Shown: piece after piece, positions 7,604 to 15,455 of the stretch
How the letters are laid out: every line of letters begins with the position of its first letter
Position numbering within the stretch: the first letter of the stretch is position 1
From: an uncultured Ignavibacteria bacterium
GTDB lineage: Bacteria > Bacteroidota > Ignavibacteria > Tepidaquicellales > Tepidaquicellaceae
Assembly: GCA_937974175.1 (NCBI GenBank)
Contig: CALJIG010000027.1
Coordinates: forward strand, 30,655 to 94,654
Direction of reading: 5' to 3'
Length of the DNA stretch: 64,000 nucleotides
The notes under the pieces: generated by a model
What the model saw: only the letters and a program-made list of their open reading frames with translations
The model's database searches: none
Told to the model about the DNA's origin: nothing
Translations under genes and position numbers: made by a program

Positions 7604-9730
7604 ATGAAAAAAATATTCTTCATATTTTTTATAACTTTACTTTTTAGTGTGTCATCTATGGCTCAAACCGATAAAGACACCGTAAAGTATAAAACAGATG
7701 ATGTAATTATAACCGGAACAAGAACGGAAAAAAAATTAATCGACATTCCTTATCCTGTAGATTTAATAGAGAAAGAAGACTTTCGATACTCACGAAACAT
7801 GGGGATCAATGACGTATTAGGCACAACACCGGGATTATTTATGCAGTCAAGATACGGCAACCATGATGTAAGAATTTCAATAAGAGGTTTCGGCAGCCGT
7901 TCTAATACAGGTATAAGAGGTGTGAGAATTTTACTCGACGGAATACCTGAGTCAGAACCTGACGGACAGACAAGAATAGAAGCAATTGATTTTAACGCGC
8001 TTGGAAGCATTGAAGTTGTCCGCGGAAATGCATCTGCATTATATACGAACGCGCCGGGCGGAGTAATAAACTTCATTAATGATATTAAGTTTTATAAACC
8101 TTTTGCGTGGTCTTTTAATGAGATAGGTGAGTTCGGCATGCGTAAAAATACTATTAAAGCAGGTGTTGCAACAAATTCGCTGAGATTTATGACATCATTT
8201 ACTTATACAAATTACAATGGTTATAGAGACCATAGTAATGAGTATCAGAAAATAGTAAACTCGGTTTTGGAAGCTGAAGTAGGAAGAAACTCAAACTTAA
8301 GTGTGCTGACAAATTTCGTAAGCGGCGCAATCCGTCTTCCGGGTTCATTAAATTTAACTCAGTATAATGAAAATCCGCTGCAGGCAAATGCAACAGATAA
8401 ATCACGTGATGCAAAAAGAGATTCGAAAAAAGGAAGACTTGCAGTAAGATTTAATAATACATTTGGAAAGAGCTTGAATAATGTTATTGAAGGTACGGGA
8501 TATCTGACTGTAAAAGATTTTGACAGGACAGCAAAAACATACCGTTTATTTTCAAGATATGGTCTCGGCGGTTCATTAAGATATGTAAATAAATCTGAAA
8601 TTGCCGGACGTGATAACGAATTTTCAGTTGGCGGAGATTTGTTCTATCAAACAGGTCCTATTGAAGAATTCGAAAACATCGGCGGAACAAGAGGCGATAT
8701 TCTACTTGCTATTTCCGATGAAACCATCAGCAATGCAGGATTTTATTTCTCCAATCAGTTCAGCATTGTTAGAGGCAAGCTAGATTTTCTTTTCACAGGA
8801 AGATATGACAATGTGAACTTCGATGTAGTTGACCGCTTAGCCGGAATAAGAGATGCAACAAGAAACTTTAACCGCTTTACTCCTAAGTTTGCTTTGAACT
8901 ACAAGCTTACTCCTTATGCAGCTATTTATGGTTCATTCGGATTAGGTTTCGATACTCCCGCAGGAAATGAACTTGATAACTACCCGTTATCTTCAGACGG
9001 AAATCTTGGCGCTTTAAATCCTGATTTGAATGCTCAAACATCAAAGAACTTTGAATTAGGAACAAAGGGAAATATTTTAAATCACGGAGGTAAATGGTTC
9101 AAAGATAACGTTTATGAACTTGTGTTTTACAGATTACAGATTGAAGATGAAATAGTTCCGTTCATTGTAAGTAATGCAGCATATTTCCGAAATGCGGCAA
9201 AAAGTACCAGAAACGGTATTGAGTTCGGGTTTACTACAAATATAATAGGCGGACTGAAATCAAAAACGGCGTACAATTTTTCTGATTTTAAATACGATAC
9301 TTATACAGCGCTTATATACGATGCCAATGGTAATGCAACAACAAAAGATTACTCAGGAAATACGGCTCCTTCAGTACCTAAACATTATTTATCTTCAGAT
9401 CTAATTTATAATTACAAAATTACACCAAGCGTAACGGCATTTGCAAAATTCAATTACACTTATGTTGAAGGAATGTTCACAGATGACGGGAACTCAGCTA
9501 AAACAGAATCATACATTCTGTTAAACAGCGGAATCGGTATGGAAGTTACTGTTGATAATTTTAACCTGATTGCAAATGCAGGTCTTGGAAATCTGACAGA
9601 TAAAAAATATGTTGCCTATATAAATATTAATGCAGATCCCGACAGAGCAGTTGACAGAAGAACATATTATGAATCAGGCGTGCCAAAAAATTTCTTCGCA
9701 GGATTAAATCTTGGTTATATATTCAGATAA
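7604..9730 (+). CDS. TonB-dependent outer-membrane receptor
   Basis: A 708-residue receptor. A signal peptide (residues 1-20, ending SMAQ) precedes a plug domain (about 30-165) with GTRTE, RISIRGFGSRSNTGIRG, DGIPESEPDGQTR and the VVRGNASALYTNAPGGVINF segment typical of TonB receptors (PF07715). The rest is an alternating-strand beta barrel. No carboxypeptidase-like N-terminal domain is present, so it is not SusC-type. The C-terminus ends LGYIFR. Substrate cannot be told from sequence; siderophore or metal uptake is usual for this architecture. The gene is the intact member of a tandem duplication whose other receptor copy is a pseudogene (5771-6745). Confidence 0.93.
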   Translation: MKKIFFIFFITLLFSVSSMAQTDKDTVKYKTDDVIITGTRTEKKLIDIPYPVDLIEKEDFRYSRNMGINDVLGTTPGLFMQSRYGNHDVRISIRGFGSRSNTGIRGVRILLDGIPESEPDGQTRIEAIDFNALGSIEVVRGNASALYTNAPGGVINFINDIKFYKPFAWSFNEIGEFGMRKNTIKAGVATNSLRFMTSFTYTNYNGYRDHSNEYQKIVNSVLEAEVGRNSNLSVLTNFVSGAIRLPGSLNLTQYNENPLQANATDKSRDAKRDSKKGRLAVRFNNTFGKSLNNVIEGTGYLTVKDFDRTAKTYRLFSRYGLGGSLRYVNKSEIAGRDNEFSVGGDLFYQTGPIEEFENIGGTRGDILLAISDETISNAGFYFSNQFSIVRGKLDFLFTGRYDNVNFDVVDRLAGIRDATRNFNRFTPKFALNYKLTPYAAIYGSFGLGFDTPAGNELDNYPLSSDGNLGALNPDLNAQTSKNFELGTKGNILNHGGKWFKDNVYELVFYRLQIEDEIVPFIVSNAAYFRNAAKSTRNGIEFGFTTNIIGGLKSKTAYNFSDFKYDTYTALIYDANGNATTKDYSGNTAPSVPKHYLSSDLIYNYKITPSVTAFAKFNYTYVEGMFTDDGNSAKTESYILLNSGIGMEVTVDNFNLIANAGLGNLTDKKYVAYININADPDRAVDRRTYYESGVPKNFFAGLNLGYIFR

Positions 9731-10214
9731 AAACGATGAAAATTTCTACAGCGTATTAGTATGTAAGATGAGAGTTTTGAGAATATGCAACTAAAAAAGA
9801 ATTTCTAAAATTTTATAAGTGTGCTGAACTTTCGTTCTTTCAAATCAAATCAATCAACTCCTTCTGATTGAGGTTTAGTTTAAAATAAAAAGTGCGGCAC
9901 ACTTTATACACAGTTATAAGATTTCAATCATCTCCTTCTTGTGATTGAACTCTTTAATATAAAGAAGAAAATAGATTTTTTAAATTAAAAAATATTTAAT
10001 TTTTAGGCTAAAAACTACGATTTTGTATTAATTTTACAAAAATTTTGTTGAGTGTAAAGTACTCTCCTTCAAAAGTGAGGTAAATATGCTATAGGGGCTT
10101 CAGCTGCTTTCGAATTTTTACGAAGTTTCTTGGTTTATTTGCTTCACTTATTTTTTCACATTATACAAAATTATTGTCCTGTGAATTAATTCCATAACTA
10201 TTATGTTAATATAA
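9731..10214. other. Gene-free stretch with two similar hairpins
   Basis: No convincing reading frame. Two 7-bp inverted repeats stand out: TCAATCA (9850-9856) with TGATTGA (9865-9871), and TCAATCA (9924-9930) with TGATTGA (9942-9948). Both loops contain CTCCTTC. A third CTCCTTC occurs at 10064-10070 between weaker arms. Read on the minus strand the loops present GAAGGAG, a ribosome-binding-site or CsrA-type GGA motif. The rest is AT-rich and unremarkable. Confidence 0.5.
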
Positions 10215-10232
10215 TTGAACAAACATTTATCC

Positions 10233-11867
10233 ATGAAAACAAAAATCTTTTTATTGGCAATTTTATTTGCAGCATTCTACGGGTTTATTCAAAATGAGTA
10301 TAGAACATCCGAACCGCAGACAGATTATTCAAATATTTATGTGGCTCCGAATTACAGAATTTATCCAAGTACTACTTCCCAGTCAGAACCGGAAATTGTC
10401 AGGCATCCGTTAAACCCGGATATTTTGTTTGCAAGCGCGTTTACAATTAAAGGTAACTTTAAAAGTGAAGGTGTTTATGTAACAACTAACGGAGGAGCAA
10501 CATGGAGGGGAAATGATACCTGTAAAGGTGTGAATATAAGTAACCATAATGGAGACCCCGGACCAATGATAGATAAAGACGGAAGATTTTTTATGTCCCA
10601 TTTAGGGAATGGATTCCCGGATGGTCAGTTTGTTCATTATTCCACAGACCAGGGCCTTACCTGGTCAAATCAATATATTATTGCTCTTGATAATCAGGAT
10701 AAGGGTGATATCAGAACAGATGGAAGTCCTACAAGCCCGTATTACGGCAGAACTTATCTAGCATGGGTTGAGTTTGCTTCTCCTTTTCCTGTATTTATAA
10801 CTTATACAACAAACGGAGGTGTAAACTGGGCAAGTAATATGCAGGTTAATAATCCCTCGCAAAGAAGCCAGGGTACAGTTGTAAAAGTAGGAAGAGCCGG
10901 TGAAGTTTTGCTTTGCTGGGCAGGAACAACTTCTGCATCACCTTTTACCGAGGATTTCATCGGCTTTGCAAAATCCACCAACGGGGCACAGTCATTTTCT
11001 GTAACAGAAAATGCGTTTGATATAAATGGTATCAGCGGCACACTACCATCTAAAAATAATATAAGAGTAAACGGTCTTCCTGATATGGATGTTGATAATA
11101 CAGGCGGCTCAAGAAACGGATGGATATATATTGTAACAGGTGAAAAAAATCTTAGTCCGGCCGGTACTGACCCTGATATAATCTTCCGCCGTTCCTCCAA
11201 TGGAGGAAATACGTGGTCTGAAAGAATAAGAGTAAATCAGGACCCCGTTAACAACGGAAAGATTCAATATTTCCCCGCAATGAGAGTTGATGAAGGCGGC
11301 GCAATAAATGTTATTTATTATGATGACAGAAGAACGACAAGTGACTCTGCCGAAGTGTTTTTATCACGCTCTACTGATGGCGGAACAACATGGCAAGATT
11401 TTCCTATTGCCGACCATAAATTCAAACCTGCCCCAATAGCAGGTGGCATTGCAGGTTATCAGGGTGATAATATCGGAATAACATCAGGAAATAATTACTT
11501 ATGGCCTGTGTGGATGGATAACTCTAGCGGCTTATATCAGACATGGACATCAAAAATTGATATTAATACTTTAGGAATAAATCAGCTTAGCACAGTAGTT
11601 CCTGATAAATTTAAGCTCGAACAAAATTATCCTAATCCGTTCAATCCTGTAACGAATATTAAGTTCAGCATTAAAGATAAAGGTGATGTAAGCATGAAAG
11701 TTTATAATACTCAGGGTAAATTAATTCAAACACTTGTGAACAGGGTTTTACCTGCAGGTGAATATGAATATACTTTTGATGCGGTGAATTTAAATTCAGG
11801 AATTTATTTTGTTACTGTACAGGCAGGAGGATTTTCAGATACTAAAAAAATGGTTTTATTAAAATAA
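10233..11867 (+). CDS. Secreted BNR/sialidase-like repeat protein with T9SS sorting domain
   Basis: I take ATG 10233 as the start because it gives a normal signal peptide (MKTKIFLLAILFAAFYGF). The upstream in-frame TTG at 10215 would add 6 residues. The body contains at least five Asp-box motifs: TTNGGATW, STDQGLTW, TTNGGVNW, SSNGGNTW and STDGGTTW. These are typical of beta-propellers of the BNR/sialidase type. The last 80 residues form a T9SS type A sorting domain beginning LEQNYPNPFNPVT and ending KKMVLLK. The protein should cross the outer membrane by T9SS, where the domain is removed. Asp-boxes do not prove glycosidase activity; catalytic sialidase residues were not identified. Confidence 0.88.
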   Translation: MKTKIFLLAILFAAFYGFIQNEYRTSEPQTDYSNIYVAPNYRIYPSTTSQSEPEIVRHPLNPDILFASAFTIKGNFKSEGVYVTTNGGATWRGNDTCKGVNISNHNGDPGPMIDKDGRFFMSHLGNGFPDGQFVHYSTDQGLTWSNQYIIALDNQDKGDIRTDGSPTSPYYGRTYLAWVEFASPFPVFITYTTNGGVNWASNMQVNNPSQRSQGTVVKVGRAGEVLLCWAGTTSASPFTEDFIGFAKSTNGAQSFSVTENAFDINGISGTLPSKNNIRVNGLPDMDVDNTGGSRNGWIYIVTGEKNLSPAGTDPDIIFRRSSNGGNTWSERIRVNQDPVNNGKIQYFPAMRVDEGGAINVIYYDDRRTTSDSAEVFLSRSTDGGTTWQDFPIADHKFKPAPIAGGIAGYQGDNIGITSGNNYLWPVWMDNSSGLYQTWTSKIDINTLGINQLSTVVPDKFKLEQNYPNPFNPVTNIKFSIKDKGDVSMKVYNTQGKLIQTLVNRVLPAGEYEYTFDAVNLNSGIYFVTVQAGGFSDTKKMVLLK

Positions 11868-11882
11868 ATATAATTCATAGTA

Positions 11883-12305
11883 GTGAGTACAAGTGAATAT
11901 TGGGTAACAACAGATAATGAAAAATTAGATTTTGATTCCATTCACAAGTGGATAACAAATTCATACTGGGCAAACGGAAGAACTAAAGAGGCGATGAAAA
12001 AAGTAATGGATAACTCTTTAAATTTCGGACTGTTTCATAATGATAAACAGGTCGGCTTTGCCAGAGTAATAACTGACTACCATACATTTTCATATTTATG
12101 TGATGTAATAATAGATGAAGATTACAGAGGAAGAGGTTTGGGAAAATTATTAATGAAAGAAGTTTTGGAATACCCTCCGCTGATTACAATGAAACGGTGG
12201 CTTTTATTTACAAAAGATGCTCACGGTTTATATGAGCATTTCGGTTTTACAAAAGACGATATGCCTGAAAGAACTATGGTAAAGAAAAATGCAAATGTAA
12301 GTTAA
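11883..12305 (+). CDS. GNAT family N-acetyltransferase
   Basis: A 140-residue single-domain acetyltransferase. The acetyl-CoA pyrophosphate-binding motif A is visible as DEDYRGRGLGKLLMKEVL, preceded by the GFARVITDY strand and followed by a LLFTKDAHGLYEHFGF segment typical of small-molecule GNATs. It starts at GTG 11883, shortly after the upstream stop. It converges with the minus-strand gene at 12306; the two stop codons are directly adjacent, with no room for a terminator hairpin. Substrate unknown. Confidence 0.88.
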   Translation: MSTSEYWVTTDNEKLDFDSIHKWITNSYWANGRTKEAMKKVMDNSLNFGLFHNDKQVGFARVITDYHTFSYLCDVIIDEDYRGRGLGKLLMKEVLEYPPLITMKRWLLFTKDAHGLYEHFGFTKDDMPERTMVKKNANVS

Positions 12306-13598
12306 CTATTTTACCAGTACCATTTTTTTTGTTTCACTTGTACCATTGGATGTTTTTAAAGTATAATAATAAACTCCTGCAGGGATATCTGCCGCGCTGA
12401 ATTTTATTTTATGCTCGCCGGACTTTACAATACCATCTATTAATGTCTTCACTTCTTTCCCAAGTAAATCATAAATTTTAAGTGAAACAATTGCTGGCTT
12501 TTGCAGGCTGAAAGTAATTATTGTTTCAGGATTAAAAGGATTCGGATAATTTTGTTTTAGTTCTATCCCTGTCGGGAAAGTTGTTCCGTTATTCCATATT
12601 CCAACGTAGTCGGTATTGAACTTTAATATTGCGCCTCTCTCTCCTACGGCAATTCCATTCCTTTTATTTGCAAATTTTACATCGTAAATAGATTCACCGT
12701 TTGGAGTAGCAAACGTAGACCAGTTTTGCCCGCCGTTCATTGTATATAAAAATTTTTGTCCTATTCCCAGTGGCATCCATCCTTCAGAAGCCGTTCTGAA
12801 AGCTAGAGCAAGCGCAGTTCCGAATTCTTCAAATGTAATGTATTCCCATGTAAGTCCGGCGTTAGTCGAGCTTGCCATGCTTGCTCCGTATTCAAAATCG
12901 CCTCCGACTGCAATTACGTGATTATCATCATAGAAATGAAAATCATAAAGCGGCTCAGGGCTTACACCTTGTGGAATCCAGTTTAATCCGTTATTCGTAG
13001 TCCTCCATACTACTCCCTGAATATCAATCCATCCTCCGCAGGCAAGAGTTACCTGACCGCGTGTTTTAAAATTTCTCACAGGGTAATCATAAAAAGAAGC
13101 AGAATCAATCTGGTCAGTCTTCCATGTTGCACCTGCATCTGTAGTGCGGAGTATCCCTATGGGGTGTCCGGCTAATAACCCATGCTGAGTATCTGTGAAT
13201 AAAATTTTAGCGAAGAAAATATTTGTATCTACTCTGTATCCCGTATTCCAGTTGACACCTGCATTAGTTGTTTTTAAAATAATGGAACCTACAAAGTTTG
13301 GATTTGTAAGACCGAATTCCCATGATATAGCAAAGCCTGTATTTGCATCTAAAAAATTTATATCAATTATATTGCTGAGCAGACCCGTATTTCTTGTTAC
13401 CCATGAGGCTCCGGCATTTGAACTGTAAAATACTTTTCCTGAATCGGCAGCAATGAAAAAATTAGTGGAATCAGTATAGGCAATTTTATTTAATGTCATA
13501 CCGGGGTTGAAGCTTGAACGCAGCCAGTAGTTTTGAGCATTAGCCTGAAGGGAACAGAGAGAAACTAATAACAATATTAAAAGAAACTTTTTTATCAA
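12306..13598 (-). CDS. Ycf48-like beta-propeller protein with T9SS sorting domain (paralogue A)
   Basis: A 430-residue secreted protein. A signal peptide (1-21, ending ANAQ) is followed by repeated Ycf48/Asp-box-like units such as YSSNAGASW, KTTNAGVNW, RTTDAGATW, RTTNNGLNW and YTMNGGQNW. The C-terminal sorting domain begins LKQNYPNPFNPET and ends KKMVLVK. Ycf48-like propellers in Bacteroidota are a cargo-type fold rather than photosystem assembly factors. It is closely similar throughout to the next gene (13636-14946), so the pair arose by tandem duplication. Both are on the minus strand, 37 bp apart, and may be co-transcribed. Confidence 0.87.
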   Translation of the reverse strand: MIKKFLLILLLVSLCSLQANAQNYWLRSSFNPGMTLNKIAYTDSTNFFIAADSGKVFYSSNAGASWVTRNTGLLSNIIDINFLDANTGFAISWEFGLTNPNFVGSIILKTTNAGVNWNTGYRVDTNIFFAKILFTDTQHGLLAGHPIGILRTTDAGATWKTDQIDSASFYDYPVRNFKTRGQVTLACGGWIDIQGVVWRTTNNGLNWIPQGVSPEPLYDFHFYDDNHVIAVGGDFEYGASMASSTNAGLTWEYITFEEFGTALALAFRTASEGWMPLGIGQKFLYTMNGGQNWSTFATPNGESIYDVKFANKRNGIAVGERGAILKFNTDYVGIWNNGTTFPTGIELKQNYPNPFNPETIITFSLQKPAIVSLKIYDLLGKEVKTLIDGIVKSGEHKIKFSAADIPAGVYYYTLKTSNGTSETKKMVLVK

Positions 13599-13635
13599 AA
13601 TAAAATTTTAGAGTTTAACTTATTACCGGAAAAAT

Positions 13636-14946
13636 TTATTTAACCAGTATCATTTTTTTTGTTTGAGTGAATTCGTTTCCTGTCTTCAGAGTATAAAAAT
13701 AAACTCCTGCCGGAATTTCAGCTGCATCAAATTTTATCTTATGTTCACCGGGCTTTACCATTCCGTCAATAAGTGTTTTTACTTCTTTTCCCAACATATC
13801 ATAAATTACTAAGCTAACATTCTTGGGTTTATCTAAATTGAATGATATAATTGTTTCCGGATTGAATGGATTCGGGTAGTTCTGTTTTAATTCTATAGAA
13901 GCAGGTAGACCTGTATTTGTATTTTGTATTCCTACTAATTCGGAATTATATCTTAATATGGCAGCATGCTGCCCGACTGCTACACCGTGTCTTTTATTTG
14001 AAAAAACTACATCCTGAATCGATTCAAGGTCATGTGTTGTATAAACATTCCATCTGTCTCCGCCGTCTAAGCTGAAAAGAAACTTTTGTCCAAGCCCCAG
14101 TGCAATCCATCCTTCGGCAGATGTTCGGAATGAAATTCCTAACCCGATACCGAATTGTTCAAAAGCACTATATGACCAGTTAAGCCCTGCATTAGTAGTT
14201 CTTACAAGACTGGCGCCGTATTCATTATCCCCGCCGACAGCAATAAAATTCTGGTTATCAAAAAAATGAATTGCATAAAGCGGTTCAGGCGCAACACCTT
14301 CCGAAGACCAGTTCAGTCCGCCGTTAGTTGTTCGCCATATAACTCCTGCAAGATCCATAAACCCGCCGCAGGCAATACCGAACTGAGTGCCTATCGTCTT
14401 AATATTTTTTATGGGGAAACCGTAAACTAAATTAGTTGAGTCAAGATGGTCTTTCTTCCAGTTAACACCGCCGTCAGTAGTGCGTACAATTCCTATTGGA
14501 TGACCTAATAAAAATCCAAACTGATTATTTATAAAAGAAACTTTGCTGTAAAAAATATTCGTATCAATTTTATAATCTGCATCCCATATCTGTCCGCCGT
14601 TTGTTGTTTTTAAAATTATTGAGCCGAAAAAATTAGGATTAATAGAACCGTATTCCCATGCGATTGCATAGCCGGTATTGACATCAACAAAATTAATATC
14701 GACTATATTATTTTGAATGCCTGTGTTCTGAGTTATCCAGTTTACACCTGCATTTGAGCTGTAAAATATTTTACCTGAATCTGCAGCAATATAGAATTTT
14801 AAACTATCGGAATTTGTAACTTTGTTCAAAGTCATATCGGCAGGAAATGGGAGAGCGGATTTAATCCAGTACTCCTGAGCAAATAAATTGCCCGTACTCA
14901 AAAAAATAATAAGTAGGAAAAATAAGATGTACTTTCTTTTATTCAA
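13636..14946 (-). CDS. Ycf48-like beta-propeller protein with T9SS sorting domain (paralogue B)
   Basis: A 436-residue paralogue of the gene at 12306-13598, with the same architecture. A signal peptide (1-23, ending LFAQ) is followed by Asp-box-like units (YSSNAGVNW, KTTNGGQIW, RTTDGGVNW, RTTNGGLNW, RTTNAGLNW) and a sorting domain from LKQNYPNPFNPET to KKMILVK. Order of units and spacing match paralogue A almost throughout, while synonymous sites and surface residues differ, so the duplication is not recent. It is the promoter-proximal gene of the pair; the region upstream holds the tandem repeats at 15196-15452. Confidence 0.87.
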   Translation of the reverse strand: MNKRKYILFFLLIIFLSTGNLFAQEYWIKSALPFPADMTLNKVTNSDSLKFYIAADSGKIFYSSNAGVNWITQNTGIQNNIVDINFVDVNTGYAIAWEYGSINPNFFGSIILKTTNGGQIWDADYKIDTNIFYSKVSFINNQFGFLLGHPIGIVRTTDGGVNWKKDHLDSTNLVYGFPIKNIKTIGTQFGIACGGFMDLAGVIWRTTNGGLNWSSEGVAPEPLYAIHFFDNQNFIAVGGDNEYGASLVRTTNAGLNWSYSAFEQFGIGLGISFRTSAEGWIALGLGQKFLFSLDGGDRWNVYTTHDLESIQDVVFSNKRHGVAVGQHAAILRYNSELVGIQNTNTGLPASIELKQNYPNPFNPETIISFNLDKPKNVSLVIYDMLGKEVKTLIDGMVKPGEHKIKFDAAEIPAGVYFYTLKTGNEFTQTKKMILVK

Positions 14947-15195
14947 AAATCAGGCGCTCCTTCTTTTCCAATTTATAACACTGTCCATTAAAAAATAATT
15001 CATTTTTTAATCACATAGTTACCTATACCTACATATAGGGAAGAAATACTTTTTTTAAAATTTTCTTATATGTATTTTATATTAGGTTCTTTTGTGTGGA
15101 ATTTTGTTACAGCCTAAATTAATTCAATAAAAAACTTAATTATTTTGCAGAAAACCTCTCTGTAAGATATTGATTACAAAATAATTAAAATAAAA

Positions 15196-15452
15196 TGTTA
15201 CAATAATGTTACTATCTAATGCATGGCCTTAAAGCGAAATGTTACAATAATGTTACAGTCAGACGATAGTTTGGAGTAAAGTTATTTCGCAGAAAGATTA
15301 AGAATAAAACATTAATTATTAATCATTAAAAGGAAAATGTTACAATAATGTTACAGTGAGCCTATAGTTTGGAGTGAAGTTGTTTCGCAGAAAGATTAAG
15401 AATAAAACATTAATTATTAATCATTAAGAGCAAAATGTCACAATAATGTTAC
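15196..15452. repeat. 98-bp tandem repeat built on TGTTACAATAATGTTAC
   Basis: Four copies of TGTTACAATAATGTTAC (one reads TGTCAC) start at 15196, 15240, 15338 and 15436. The last three are spaced exactly 98 bp, and the full 98-bp units 15240-15337 and 15338-15435 are nearly identical. The motif is itself a direct repeat of TGTTAC at 11-bp spacing, about one helical turn. Three more copies in the same orientation lie at 56141 (degenerate), 56196 and 56777. All are preceded by AAAA. The block lies between the fdh operon end and the start of the Ycf48-like pair. Confidence 0.85.
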
Positions 15453-15455
15453 TAT

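Noticed and set aside
15196..15452. A CRISPR array
   Set aside because: Repeat spacing is 44 and 98 bp, the spacers are near-identical to each other rather than unique, and no cas genes are seen.
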